Position numbers and translations under genes: made by a program
In this document: positions 55,109-64,000 of the stretch, one piece after another
Layout: each line of letters starts with the position of its first letter
How positions within the stretch are numbered: position 1 is the first letter of the stretch
Source of the DNA: Cercis canadensis
Lineage: Eukaryota; Streptophyta; Magnoliopsida; Fabales; Fabaceae
Assembly: GCA_003255065.1 (NCBI GenBank)
Contig: QAOA01006686.1
Coordinates: 99,441 to 163,440, forward strand
Length of the DNA: 64,000 nt
Direction: 5' to 3'
Notes under the pieces: generated by a model
Databases searched by the model: none
Told to the model about the DNA's origin: nothing
What the model saw: only the letters and a program-made list of their open reading frames with translations

Positions 55109-57431
55109 TTAATCTTCTTCTTCCTCATCATTGCCCTCAATAATAACATTTGACTCCTCTCTAGAGAGACATAAATCATCAATGTCAGTTGAATCATCAT
55201 CATCATCTACAAAACCAAGTAGCCAATTACGTGTGCATAGAAGAGCTTGCAATGTTTCGTCAAGCATAGAACTTCTATATTTGTTCAACACACGAGAGCC
55301 AATACTAAAAGCGGATTCCGATGCTACGGAAGTTATTGGAATGCTCAAAATATCACAAGTCATCATTGCAAGATCACTAAATCTATTACTTCTGTCTCTC
55401 CAATAAGCTAAAACATCAAAACTTCCTGTGATTGTGATCCTTGGCTCTTCCAAATAAATATCAAGTTGAGATTTTCCGGCATTGTTAGTTTGTTGGCAAT
55501 CAAATTCTTCAAAATCTTATCAAATGATGAAATTAATATTTAACTTACATAGTTACATAATAATATTGTGTAATCAAAATGTAAACAATGAAAGTGTTTA
55601 AAAAAAATTCAATAGCAAACTTATATTATAATATAGTGTAGGCAATTTCTCTTTTCCTTTTCCTCCTCCAATAATGCTTGGTGGTGGTTGACTTACATTG
55701 AAAGAATTCTTTGAAGTTGTTGCACCCTTATTGACATACTCTTCAAACATTCGATACAAATCCTTCTTAACCTTTTCAACTTTTTCTTCATAATAATATG
55801 GATCAAGTCTAGAATAAGCCCCAAATGCAAGAACCACACTATATTCCTTCCAATACTTGTCAAATTTATCTTTCATTCTATGAGTCATGCTTTGAATCAA
55901 CAAATCTTCATTCATCAAGTTGGATGTCAAAAGAAGCTCTATCCTCCAAATTTCTCCAAAATACAAATTAGATGTAGGATAAGATGACCCAGATATCAAG
56001 TTGGTAATTGTATAAAATGGCTTCAAGAATTCACACATTGAAGCCCCTCTATTCCACTCTTCATTTGATGGACACCACTTATAATTCTTATCAACTAAAC
56101 TCAAACTATGAAATGCACGACGATACTTGATTGCACTCTCAAGCATTATATAAGTGGAGTTCTATCTAGTAACAACATCCGGTCTCAAACCAATTGATGT
56201 ATCAATCCCGCCAACTTGTTCAACACACTGAAAAAATAGTTTCATCCTACTTTCTGATGCCCTAACATAATGCACACTTTGTCTAATTTTGTGTAATGCA
56301 TCACTAGCAACTTTCAAACCATCTTGAACAATGAGGTTCAAGATATGAGCAGAACATCTAATATGAAAAAACTCTCCATTAAGTAGCAGACTATTTGACA
56401 AACATAGGTGTTCTTTCAAGATGTTTTGCATATTGTTATTTGAAGAAACATTATCCAAAGTAATGGAAAAAAAATTTCTCTCTATTCCCCAATCCTTTAA
56501 ACATTTAAGCACCTTCAATGATAAATCATGCCCAGTATGTGGAGGTTGCATGTGAGCAGCTTTCATTTCTCATCAACATAATGAGCAGTTAAAGATATAT
56601 AACCATGGTTGGTGCATGCAGTCCAAAACATCAGAAGTCAAGCACACTCTACCAGGAATTNTCTCTATTCCCCAATCCTTTAAACATTTAAGCACCTTCA
56701 ATGATAAATCATGCCCAGTATGTGGAGGTTGCATGTGAGAAAATGCTAAAATCTTACTATTCAGCTTTCATTTCTCATCAACATAATGAGCAGTTAAAGA
56801 TATATAACCATGGTTGGTGCATGCAGTCCAAAACATCAGAAGTCAAGCACACTCTACCAGGAATTTGGGCTAATTGTTGTTTCAATTTTTCTTTCTCCAC
56901 TTCATATTTTTTCAGCACATCAAGTTTAGCAGTTTTTTTAGAAATAAACTTACAATCTTCATTCAAAAACTTTTGATATTTCCTAAACACCCTCCACTCA
57001 ACAATACTAAATGGAATATCATGTGCAATAATCAATTCAGACAATAACTCACAATTCACATTAGAGTCAAATTTTATTCTCTTCAACTTCTCTTCAGAAT
57101 CAATTAACATCTCCCAAACATCATAAAATTTAGGAATCATATGACATTTAGGAACATGACGACATAAATGAGAAGTTCCTGATTTACTTGCACAAGTGTA
57201 TTCTTTCCCACAAGCTTTGCATTTACACTTTTCTTTGTCATCTTTACCCATATCAATTTTAACAAAATAGTTCCATACATCAGAGGTTAATGATCTAGTC
57301 TTTTTGGATTGTGGTTCAACATTCTGACTAGTATTTGTATTACTCACAATACTAGGAATTTGCACAAATTCACAATCATCATCAACATCACAACTAATAC
57401 CACAATTCTTTCCAACACTAGAGGAAGTCAT
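55109..57431 (-). pseudogene. Broken hAT transposase
   Basis: Four minus-strand blocks in order. 57431-56778: ATG start, BED zinc finger with CKACGKEY and SGTSHLCRHV, ending at the VCLTSDV motif. 56566-56162: catalytic-domain part, ITLDNVSSNNNM and FHIRCSAHILNLIVQDGL. 56146-55598: linker region with NEEWNRGASMCEFLKPFY and FGEIWRIE. 55453-55109: hAT dimerisation domain, DILSIPITSVASESAFSIGS. Defects: an extra base in the A run near 56830-56833 shifts frame after SDV; tryptophan codons have become stops near 56768 (DEK-stop) and at 56159-56161 (VVTR-stop-NSTY). Part of the coding region is duplicated across the N at 56661. It cannot encode active transposase. Confidence 0.88.
56479..56865. repeat. 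Near-perfect duplication across N 56661
   Basis: Segments 56479-56660 and 56662-56865 are almost identical except for a 22-bp block (AAAATGCTAAAATCTTACTA plus TT) present only in the second. A single N separates them, which fits two overlapping contig ends, perhaps two alleles, joined without collapsing. Confidence 0.85.
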
Positions 57432-57729
57432 ACTGCAAAAAATTTAAAGAAAAATATAAATAAAAGCCCCTAACAAAATTGCAAACAAAATGTGATGTAA
57501 TACAAAAGGATTTGGAATTCATGGCATAAAGGGAGCATCCAAATTTGACTAGAAAAGTTAACCATGTTCGTTTTTGACAAAAAAAAAACCCCCACTTTTT
57601 TATATGGAAACGGTCTTCTGAGCAAAATGCGAGACAATTGCCTGGCGCGTAGCGTGATTTTAGCCAAATTTCATTGTTTCAGGGGTCAAAACAGCATTTT
57701 ATCATTTCTGGAGAAAATTTTTCATTTTC

Positions 57730-57870
57730 GGCATGCCTGGCGCCCAGCGCTGGCACCACATCAACCCAAAATTCATCTCGGCATACCTGGCGCCCAGCGC
57801 TGGCACCAGATCAACCCAAATGTTCAGCTCGGCATACCTGGCACCCAGCACTGGCACAACAACACAGAAG
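57730..57870. repeat. GC-rich 50-bp tandem repeat in the hAT subterminal region
   Basis: Three copies start at 57730, 57780 and 57831 with GGCATRCCTGGCGCCCAGCG and continue CTGGCACCA; the third is diverged. A cluster of GCGCTGAGCGCTCAGCGC-like palindromes follows to about 57935. The base composition is very unlike the AT-rich surroundings. Confidence 0.85.
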
Positions 57871-59098
57871 CTCGATTGGGCCACGCTCAGCGCTGAGCGC
57901 TCAGCGCCAGAAACGTAGCGCTCAGCGCTGGCACACAGCAAAGCAACCCAATTTGAGGTTTCAAACTAAATCAAAACATGAGAGTAACAACTAACAACCA
58001 GGCTCAAATAATTGTTTGATTAAAACAAGAATCTCATAAGTCACAAACAAGATTTTATCTGTTCAAGAGCATTAAGAAATCAGATCTAAAATGTGTAAGA
58101 CTTTTCCATAGAATAATCAACAATTGCAACTATGACAGTACACCCCTATCATCAAACACCTATGCAAGCTCAACTAGCTTAACTATAACTGTAAATGAGC
58201 TCCAATATGGCAGATTAGCAGACAAAGAGAGAGCAAGAGAGAGAACACTCCAATATATGACAGACAACCTCATAGAGAGAGAGAGAAAGAAAAAGAACAA
58301 AGACTTACAAAGTTACAATTACAGGTACACGCACAGCAAAGGGAAAAATATGGAGAAGGAGATGCGGTAGCCGGCGGCGGTAATGAGGATTGAGGAGAGG
58401 GAGACGGAGATCGGAGAGTGTGTAAGAAATTTGGAGAGAAATGGACAACTAGAGAGTGTGAGAATAATAGATGAAATTTAGGGATTTCAGTTTTAACTTT
58501 TCAGAATTGGGGATTTGGGGTTGATTGAAAGATGAAAAAAAAAAATTCGGGCCAATTGGGCCAACCCTGTTGAAACCCGATCGGGCCACGAGCCTTATCG
58601 GGCCGGGCCAAATTGGCCCAATTTTAAACGGGCCAGTATTTTAAGAACCCAGCCCATCATTTTTTTGGGCCCCAACGGGTTGGCCCACCGGGCTGAACCC
58701 ATGAACCCAACTCTACTCTATATTCATAAAATGTATAAGTTTAGTCCATTTATCTTTAAGTCAAAATTCTTAGGTTTATTTTAAGGTGTAAAGTTCTCTG
58801 ATTCATAATCCCACCGTTCAGATTGAAGGGCTACATCTTGTGAACCTCTTCACTAAATTTGAGCTCGATCTAACGGTGAAACTCAGCACAAAATATCAAA
58901 ATCATAAATTTTCATCTAACCAAAAATTTAGGCTTATTCACCGTTAGATCGAGCTGAAATTTAATGAGAAGATTCACAATACGTAGCTCTTCAATCTGAA
59001 CGGTGAGATTATGAATAAGAGAACTTTACACCTTGAAATAAACTTAAGAATTTTGACTTAAAGATAAATGGACTAAATTTGTACATTTTATAAATATA

Positions 59099-59453
59099 GA
59101 GGATTCAATAGTTCATTTTTAAAGAATGAGGACCAAAATGTTCAAGTGCTTAAAATAAGGGACCAAAATTACAATTAAGCCTATAAAATACGCGAGTTTA
59201 ACTTAATTTTTTTTATGGCCTAGATTAGATAATTCCACTTCTTTGAATATCAAACAATTTAATGCCACATAAATANGAGGATTCAATAGTTCATTTTTAA
59301 AGAATGAGGACCAAAACGTTCAAGTGCTTAAAATAAGGGACCAAAATTACAATTAAGCCTATAAAATACGCGAGTTTAACTTAATTTTTTTTATGGCCTA
59401 GATTAGATAATTCCACTTCTTTGAATATCAAACAATTTAATGCCACATAAATA
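59099..59453. repeat. 177-bp duplication across N 59276
   Basis: 59099-59275 and 59277-59453 are the same 177-bp sequence, with one clear difference (AATGTTCAAG versus AACGTTCAAG). It covers the end of the foldback element plus adjacent unique DNA, so it is probably an assembly join rather than a biological duplication. Confidence 0.85.
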
Positions 59454-59855
59454 TGTCACCCNCCCCCCCCCCCCCCCCCCGAGTTTTTTCTACTTGGAAA
59501 AATATTTTGGTAGAAAAGCCTAATAAAGAGGCATATCAATTTTCAAGTCCAATTGCTTCTAGAAAACGAGACCGATGACTTGCACTGGTGAGGAGGAAGT
59601 AGACACGTTTTGAATGACCATCCAGACGAAAATGACGAGCCTCTACCTTCATTTACTTAATATCAACGTGGTGGGTTTTCATTGGGCCAGCACTGACATT
59701 ACGTACAGCTCCCACGGGAAAACCCAACCATCAACACTCAGCTTCGCGGTGATTTAAATCAAACAGCCATTCCTAGCTTCGTCTCTTCTTCTTCTGTTCT
59801 TCACTCTCGCCGGAGTTGTTAGCGATCTAGGGTTTCTTTTTGCATATAGCAGAAG
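59454..59855. other. Poly-C tract and BAP31 promoter/leader
   Basis: A C homopolymer with an N at 59462, then about 370 bp of upstream DNA and a CT-rich leader (TCGTCTCTTCTTCTTCTGTT) before the BAP31-like ATG. Confidence 0.6.
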
Positions 59856-62061
59856 ATGTTGCAGCTACTATACACTGCGATATTTGGCGAAATGGCTCTC
59901 ATTCTAACCCTTCTTTTCAAGACGCCATTGAGGAAGCTGGTCATCATCACCTTGGATCGAGTCAAGCGAGGTAGGGGCCCCGTGGTCTTCTCCACTATCG
60001 CTGCAACGCTACTCGTAGTGTTTGCTTCCAGCCTTTATAGTATGGTCAAAATCCAGCAACGTACCATTGAGGCCGGTATAATGAACCCGACTGATCAAGT
60101 TCTTATGTCCAGGCATATGCTGGAAGCGTCTCTCTTGGGTAATTTTCTTTTTTCTTTCTTTAATCGTTGACTGATATCATGAAATTTCCACAAACATTTG
60201 GGATTAAAGCTTTTACCTTGACCTATTTCCCTTCTCCCTCTTCCTTCTCTTTTATCTAATGGGGCTGTTGCTCCCGTTTAATTAAATCCTTTGCTTGTTT
60301 GCTAAGAAATTGGAGCTAAGTCCAACGTACTTTGACGTTTTGACTGTAGTTTTTGTTGATTTGGGATAAAAATGGAATATTCCTGGGAGGACAGATTACT
60401 AGAAATATATAACAGTTATTAGCTAAGATTTGTTGCTCTAGTAACTTTTCGGATTGTGCTAACTTCCAATGCACTAATTTTTATCCAAAAAGTGCTATAT
60501 GCCGTAAATGGCAAACATGAGCTCAGAGAGTTGATATGCATCCCTAGTCAATATTGTTTTCCAACCTCTCCGGTAGTTGGTAAAATGCAACCTATTACAT
60601 TGCAAGCTAAATCTGAGTTTCCCTTCAATATTTGGCTGTTTTGGTATGTTCGTTACCTCCACATGGGCCTCACCTCCTCTGTATCTGATATAACATCAAA
60701 TCCCTTAGCATAAACTACATTGATCTCTTATTACGATGCAGTGGATGTTTTATATTTTTGCATATAAACCTTCTCAATGTATTGCACTGTTTGTTTATTC
60801 GATTGTTGAGCCGTTAAGAAACAGAAACTGGAAAAGATACACAAGGAAAATGGTATAAGATTCTCGTAAGACAGAAAGAACAACAAATAAAAAATACTAA
60901 TGAGTGTTTGAATATCTCTTTTGCAATGCAGATCTAAAGTGATTGCTTTCTGGGTTGTAGATTATTAAGCTTCGATGTTCATTAGTATCTTGCTATGGTT
61001 TAGTAGTCCAGCTTATAATGAGTAAAAGTGGATGGTTGGTAACTATTTAGACGTGAGCTTTTTGATATAGGGCTGGTTGATTGAAACTTCGTTTTTGAGA
61101 GTTATTCCTTTTAGGGTAGTTGTGGTAAACTCCTATAGATTGACTTCAGAGATAATTGAATTCCTTTCCATTTATTTGTTATATTTCTTTATGCAATTGT
61201 TTTTTTTCACATTGCAATTGTAACTCATCCTGCCATTTCTGTCTTTGTTCTTTCTTAAGGTTCCAATCTGCTTCCAGATTTATGGTCATTTTTTTTCTTC
61301 TTCTACTTCGTTGTCTCTCTCTCTCTGAAGGGGTGGGGGTTAAGGTTTGAATATAGTGTTGGTGGTTTATTAATTTTTATGGTCTAGAACTTTGCTCTCT
61401 TCAGTGTTCAGTTCCAATTGAGAGTTGTGCTGACTGTTTTTATCTATCACTTAAAATGTGAGTTTTCATTTTTTTAGTAGTGAACAAGCTGAAGTTGCAC
61501 ATTTAACCATCCCACAGCTATACACCTTTTAGAAGTTGGAGGCCACTGCGTTTATCCATAATAGTTCATTATTGTTTGAATGTTGTCCTGGATCAAGAGT
61601 GTTGTTAATTGGCTCTTTTTTTCTTTCTTATATGTATATTGTTTGTTGAATATGATTTTTCACACAAGTCATCTGCAGGTTTTATGCTGTTCCTCTCATT
61701 GATGATTGATAGATTGCATCATTACATAAGAGAGCTTCAGTTACTCAGGAAGACCATGGAGGCTGCAAAGAAGCAAAGTCGAAGTTTTGAGGAGGGTAAA
61801 AATGGCAGTGCAGAGGAGCATAAAGCATTGACAGAAGAAGTTGCCACATTGAGGGCCAAAGTTAAGAAATTGGAATCTGAATGCGAGGTGAAAGGAAGCA
61901 AGGCTAAGGCTGTGGAAGCTGAAGTAGAGGCTCTTAAAAAGCAATCCGAAGGGTTCCTTATGGAATACGATCGCCTGCTTGAAGACAATCAAAATCTTCG
62001 GAGTCAGTTGGAGGCGCTTGACCAAAGCTCATCGCATCTTGATAACAAAAAGAGCATGTGA
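59856..62061 (+). CDS. BAP31: BAP31-like ER membrane protein
   Basis: B-cell-receptor-associated-protein-31-like protein, an ER membrane cargo and quality-control factor. Two exons, 59856-60138 and 61679-62061, join in phase (GT/AG, 1540 bp intron), giving 221 residues, the usual plant size. Three hydrophobic segments lie at about 3-22, 44-63 and 94-110 (FMLFLSLMIDRLHHYI). Family motifs FGEMALILTLLFKTPLRKLV and LMSRHMLEASLLGF are clear. Residues 118-210 form a heptad-rich Lys/Glu coiled coil. The protein ends KKSM, a textbook KKxx dilysine signal for retrieval from Golgi to ER, which supports ER residence. Confidence 0.94.
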
Positions 62062-63122
62062 TGGTTCAAGGATTTTTCCCCTTGGATTCAGCTATCTCTG
62101 TGCGGGTGTCAAACGTTTGTGATAAGAAAAGAGAGAATGAGGAGGCTATAGTTTAATATGTTAATTGTGTAAAGAATAGAGAGATGCTTCAAGCTCCCCG
62201 GATTTTGGGTAAAGTGGCTATAGTTAAGGCAAAGATATAAAGTTAATGTAAAGGTAATCTGGTCTCGGATTACTGTAATTGTTGATAGTGGTGAATAGAC
62301 AAGTGAAAAAAACCAAATCAATGTCTTCTCAATAGTTGATAAATTGTTATCGGAGGCGGAACCGAGGTAAGATGTGTAGTATCTGGTCAAGTTTCTTTCA
62401 AATTGAATTGTCTGCTCTTTCTTTTCTAGGTGCTACTTCTGGGTCCTTATTAGCATGCAGCATTTAGCTCAACTCCGATAGGCAAATGTATTAATCTATT
62501 TATAAATAATAGCCCTACTGTGTAAGCATATCAAAGTTTCTATTAAGTGTTTTCGGTGGTGTCTTTTTGTTTCCTTTGTTTTTGTTTTTGTCTTTTTTTT
62601 ATTGTGAAGCATATCTTAGTATGACTTTGCTTGCCCTCCACTCATTTTGAAAGAAATCAAATACAACAATCTGAAATGTTATGCTCAGGCACATAGAAGG
62701 TGTGTCGTTGCTTATGGTGCTATCTAACTCCGCCTTCAAATGCAAGCTGGAAGCCACCTTTTAGACTCCCCTTATTGTTCTCTACTTTTCCCTTTCCCTT
62801 TCCCTTTCTTTTTTATTTTTCTTCTTATATGTGGGGGCTTTAGCATCTTAGTTGCAGCTAAGCAATTTTGGCAATTTACAATTGTATTTACATTTTGTCA
62901 CTAATTTGCTCATGGTATTGCTCTTACTCACATTATACATGATATACTAGCACAAAAACAAAGATACTTTAACGCTTGACAGATAATTTAAAATTTCATG
63001 CTGTAAACCTTTAACCGTCATATCCGTTTCCCTTCACTGCCATAAATTGCAGGCATTTTTGCAAACCATGTTCATAATTTTGCAGTTTCTAGTGCTCTCA
63101 AACATTGGTAATTTACCCACTA
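62062..63122. other. Intergenic
   Basis: 3' end of the BAP31-like gene and the upstream region of the dirigent gene. A CCCTTT repeat lies near 62785-62807. No gene is recognised. Confidence 0.5.
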
Positions 63123-63662
63123 ATGGCACCTTCATTTTCAGCACCAACCAAGTTCATGTCTTTATTATTGGTAATAGTTGCCATTCTCATTTGTCAAGCC
63201 AATTGTAGAAGGGCTCAACAAACAACCTTGGTGTTCTTCCTTCAAGATGTGGCATCAGGACCTAACGCCACCGTTGCTCCGATAACCGGCATCCCTGGAA
63301 AGGATTGGTCATATAACACATTTGGAACCCTGTTTGTGGTTGATGATCCTGTGACCCTGTCCCCTAATAGGAACTCCACCCAAGTTGGCAGGGCTCAAGG
63401 CCTGCTTGCAGCCTCTGCTTTAGATGGCTCCAATGTTTATGTGCTGTTCTCAATTGTGTTCATCAACTCGCAATACAGTGGTAGCACCCTTGAGATCCAA
63501 GGCACTAGCCGTCAACGTGAGAATTACAGAGAGGTCTCGGTGGTTTCTGGAACAGGGAGGTTCAGGTTTGCAAGGGGCTTTGCAGCATTCGAGACTATGT
63601 ATTATGATGCAGCAACTTCTTACTCAATCATCCGCTTCACTATTACTTTGCTCCCACCATGA
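63123..63662 (+). CDS. DIR: Dirigent protein
   Basis: Secreted, non-catalytic protein that directs stereoselective coupling of phenoxy radicals (lignan and lignin-related chemistry) in the apoplast. It is a single exon of 179 residues. ATG 63123 is the first in frame; the frame is open to 63105 but begins with TTG. A signal peptide of about 28 residues (KFMSLLLVIVAILICQANC) precedes the domain. Conserved blocks are LVFFLQDVASGPNATVAPI, FGTLFVVDDP, VGRAQGLLAASALDGSN, YSGSTLEIQG, REVSVVSGTGRFRFARGFA and ETMYYD. Potential N-glycosylation sites are at NAT and NST. The GPNATVAPITG form is typical of the larger DIR-like subfamilies. Pinoresinol-type activity cannot be assumed. Confidence 0.95.
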   Translation: MAPSFSAPTKFMSLLLVIVAILICQANCRRAQQTTLVFFLQDVASGPNATVAPITGIPGKDWSYNTFGTLFVVDDPVTLSPNRNSTQVGRAQGLLAASALDGSNVYVLFSIVFINSQYSGSTLEIQGTSRQRENYREVSVVSGTGRFRFARGFAAFETMYYDAATSYSIIRFTITLLPP

Positions 63663-64000
63663 GAAAATAAAAAATGGAACTAGTCATATAACTATGATGT
63701 TAACCGTTTGGGTTAATGAATATATGAAAGATGGGCATAAATGCCTTCAATATTTGAACTTTCTTTTTCTGAGTTCATATCTTATTCATCTGGTATTTTT
63801 TTAATGTATAGGTTCATTATGATTATGACAAGAGAAATAGTGATGCTCTAAGACTAAAAAGGCAGGCAAATTTTACTTTAGCATTCATCAAGTGGGACCA
63901 TAACTATAAGATGGTGAATTCTTTTTCATGCCTTTGTATCCCAACAATAGAATACAAGTCATTGTGAACCACAGGATTGGCCTCACTTTGGAATGTATTA
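63663..64000. other. 3' flank of the dirigent gene
   Basis: Presumed 3' untranslated and downstream sequence; nothing else is seen before the window ends. Confidence 0.5.

Larger units (their letters stand above)
54762..58715 (-). mobile_element. hAT-superfamily DNA transposon (non-functional)
   Basis: A 3954 bp element with short imperfect terminal inverted repeats TAGAGCTGAC (left) and TAGAGTTGGG (right, read inward). It is flanked by an 8-bp target duplication CTTTATAT (54754-54761) and CTCTATAT (58716-58723), one mismatch, as expected for hAT. Subterminal regions at both ends are dense in GGGCC/GGCCC motifs, typical of plant hAT elements. It contains a minus-strand transposase remnant (BED finger, RNase-H-like body, C-terminal dimerisation domain), and GC-rich tandem repeats in the subterminal region on the transposase 5' side. 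Confidence 0.9.
54671..59182. repeat. Foldback element split by a hAT insertion
   Basis: Ends AGGCTTAATTGTAATTTTGG (left) and its inverse (right) are flanked by the 7-bp direct repeat ATAAAAT at 54664-54670 and 59183-59189. Without the inserted hAT and its duplication the unit is about 550 bp and almost fully palindromic, with an axis near 58900. Arms share TTCAAGTGnTTAAAATAA-like sequence, the ACGGTG/CACCGT blocks and AACTATTGA. It is non-coding. The right arm is followed by a duplicated segment across an N. Confidence 0.8.

Noticed and set aside
57564-57994. Overlapping ORFs of about 100 codons on both strands in the hAT subterminal repeats
   Set aside because: Open in several frames because of the GC-rich tandem repeat; no conserved domain.

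Overview
The window is nuclear DNA from a flowering plant, most likely a woody eudicot. The genes have short exons bounded by GT/AG introns, intergenic DNA is very AT-rich, and every recognisable product belongs to a land-plant family. Coding-like sequence is separated by 1-5 kb stretches of AT-rich DNA, microsatellites, small foldback (MITE-like) elements and one nested hAT transposon. The species cannot be named from this sequence. Single N characters at 19732, 31188, 38225, 56661 and 59462 region (plus 59276) look like contig joins, and three of them sit inside near-perfect duplications, so local copy number there is unreliable.

Layout. 0.2-7.6 kb: three tandem six-exon genes for NADP-dependent alkenal double bond reductases on the plus strand; the third has a one-base frameshift near its C-terminus. 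9.0-11.4 kb (minus): a GAMYB-like R2R3-MYB with a decayed miR159 site. 16.5-17.8 kb (minus): a single-exon plastid site-2-protease-like metalloprotease (ARASP type). 21.3-21.4 kb (minus): a MIR171 hairpin, recognised from its fold and mature sequence. 23.8-28.6 kb: an intron-containing but disabled arogenate dehydratase (ADT) gene. 31.5-33.9 kb: unrecognised or broken coding-like pieces. 35.2-36.0 kb (minus): a SIP1-type aquaporin. 39.9-42.7 kb: an SKU5-similar multicopper-oxidase-like protein with eight exons. 44.6-45.6 kb: a secreted glycine-rich protein. 46.9-54.1 kb: a RAD16-type SNF2/RING helicase with sixteen exons. 54.7-59.2 kb: a foldback element split by a 3.95 kb hAT element carrying a dead transposase. 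59.9-62.1 kb: a BAP31-like ER membrane protein. 63.1-63.7 kb: a dirigent protein.

There is no operon-like linkage. The links that can be drawn are by theme: detoxification and phenylpropanoid or wall chemistry (the reductase cluster, the broken arogenate dehydratase, the dirigent protein, the SKS protein, the glycine-rich wall protein), and small-RNA biology (a MIR171 locus, and a GAMYB-like gene that seems to have escaped miR159). The strongest items for a second look are the MIR171 hairpin, whose wobble pattern shows the transcribed strand, the multiply disabled ADT copy, the frameshifted reductase, and the hAT-in-foldback nest with readable target-site duplications.
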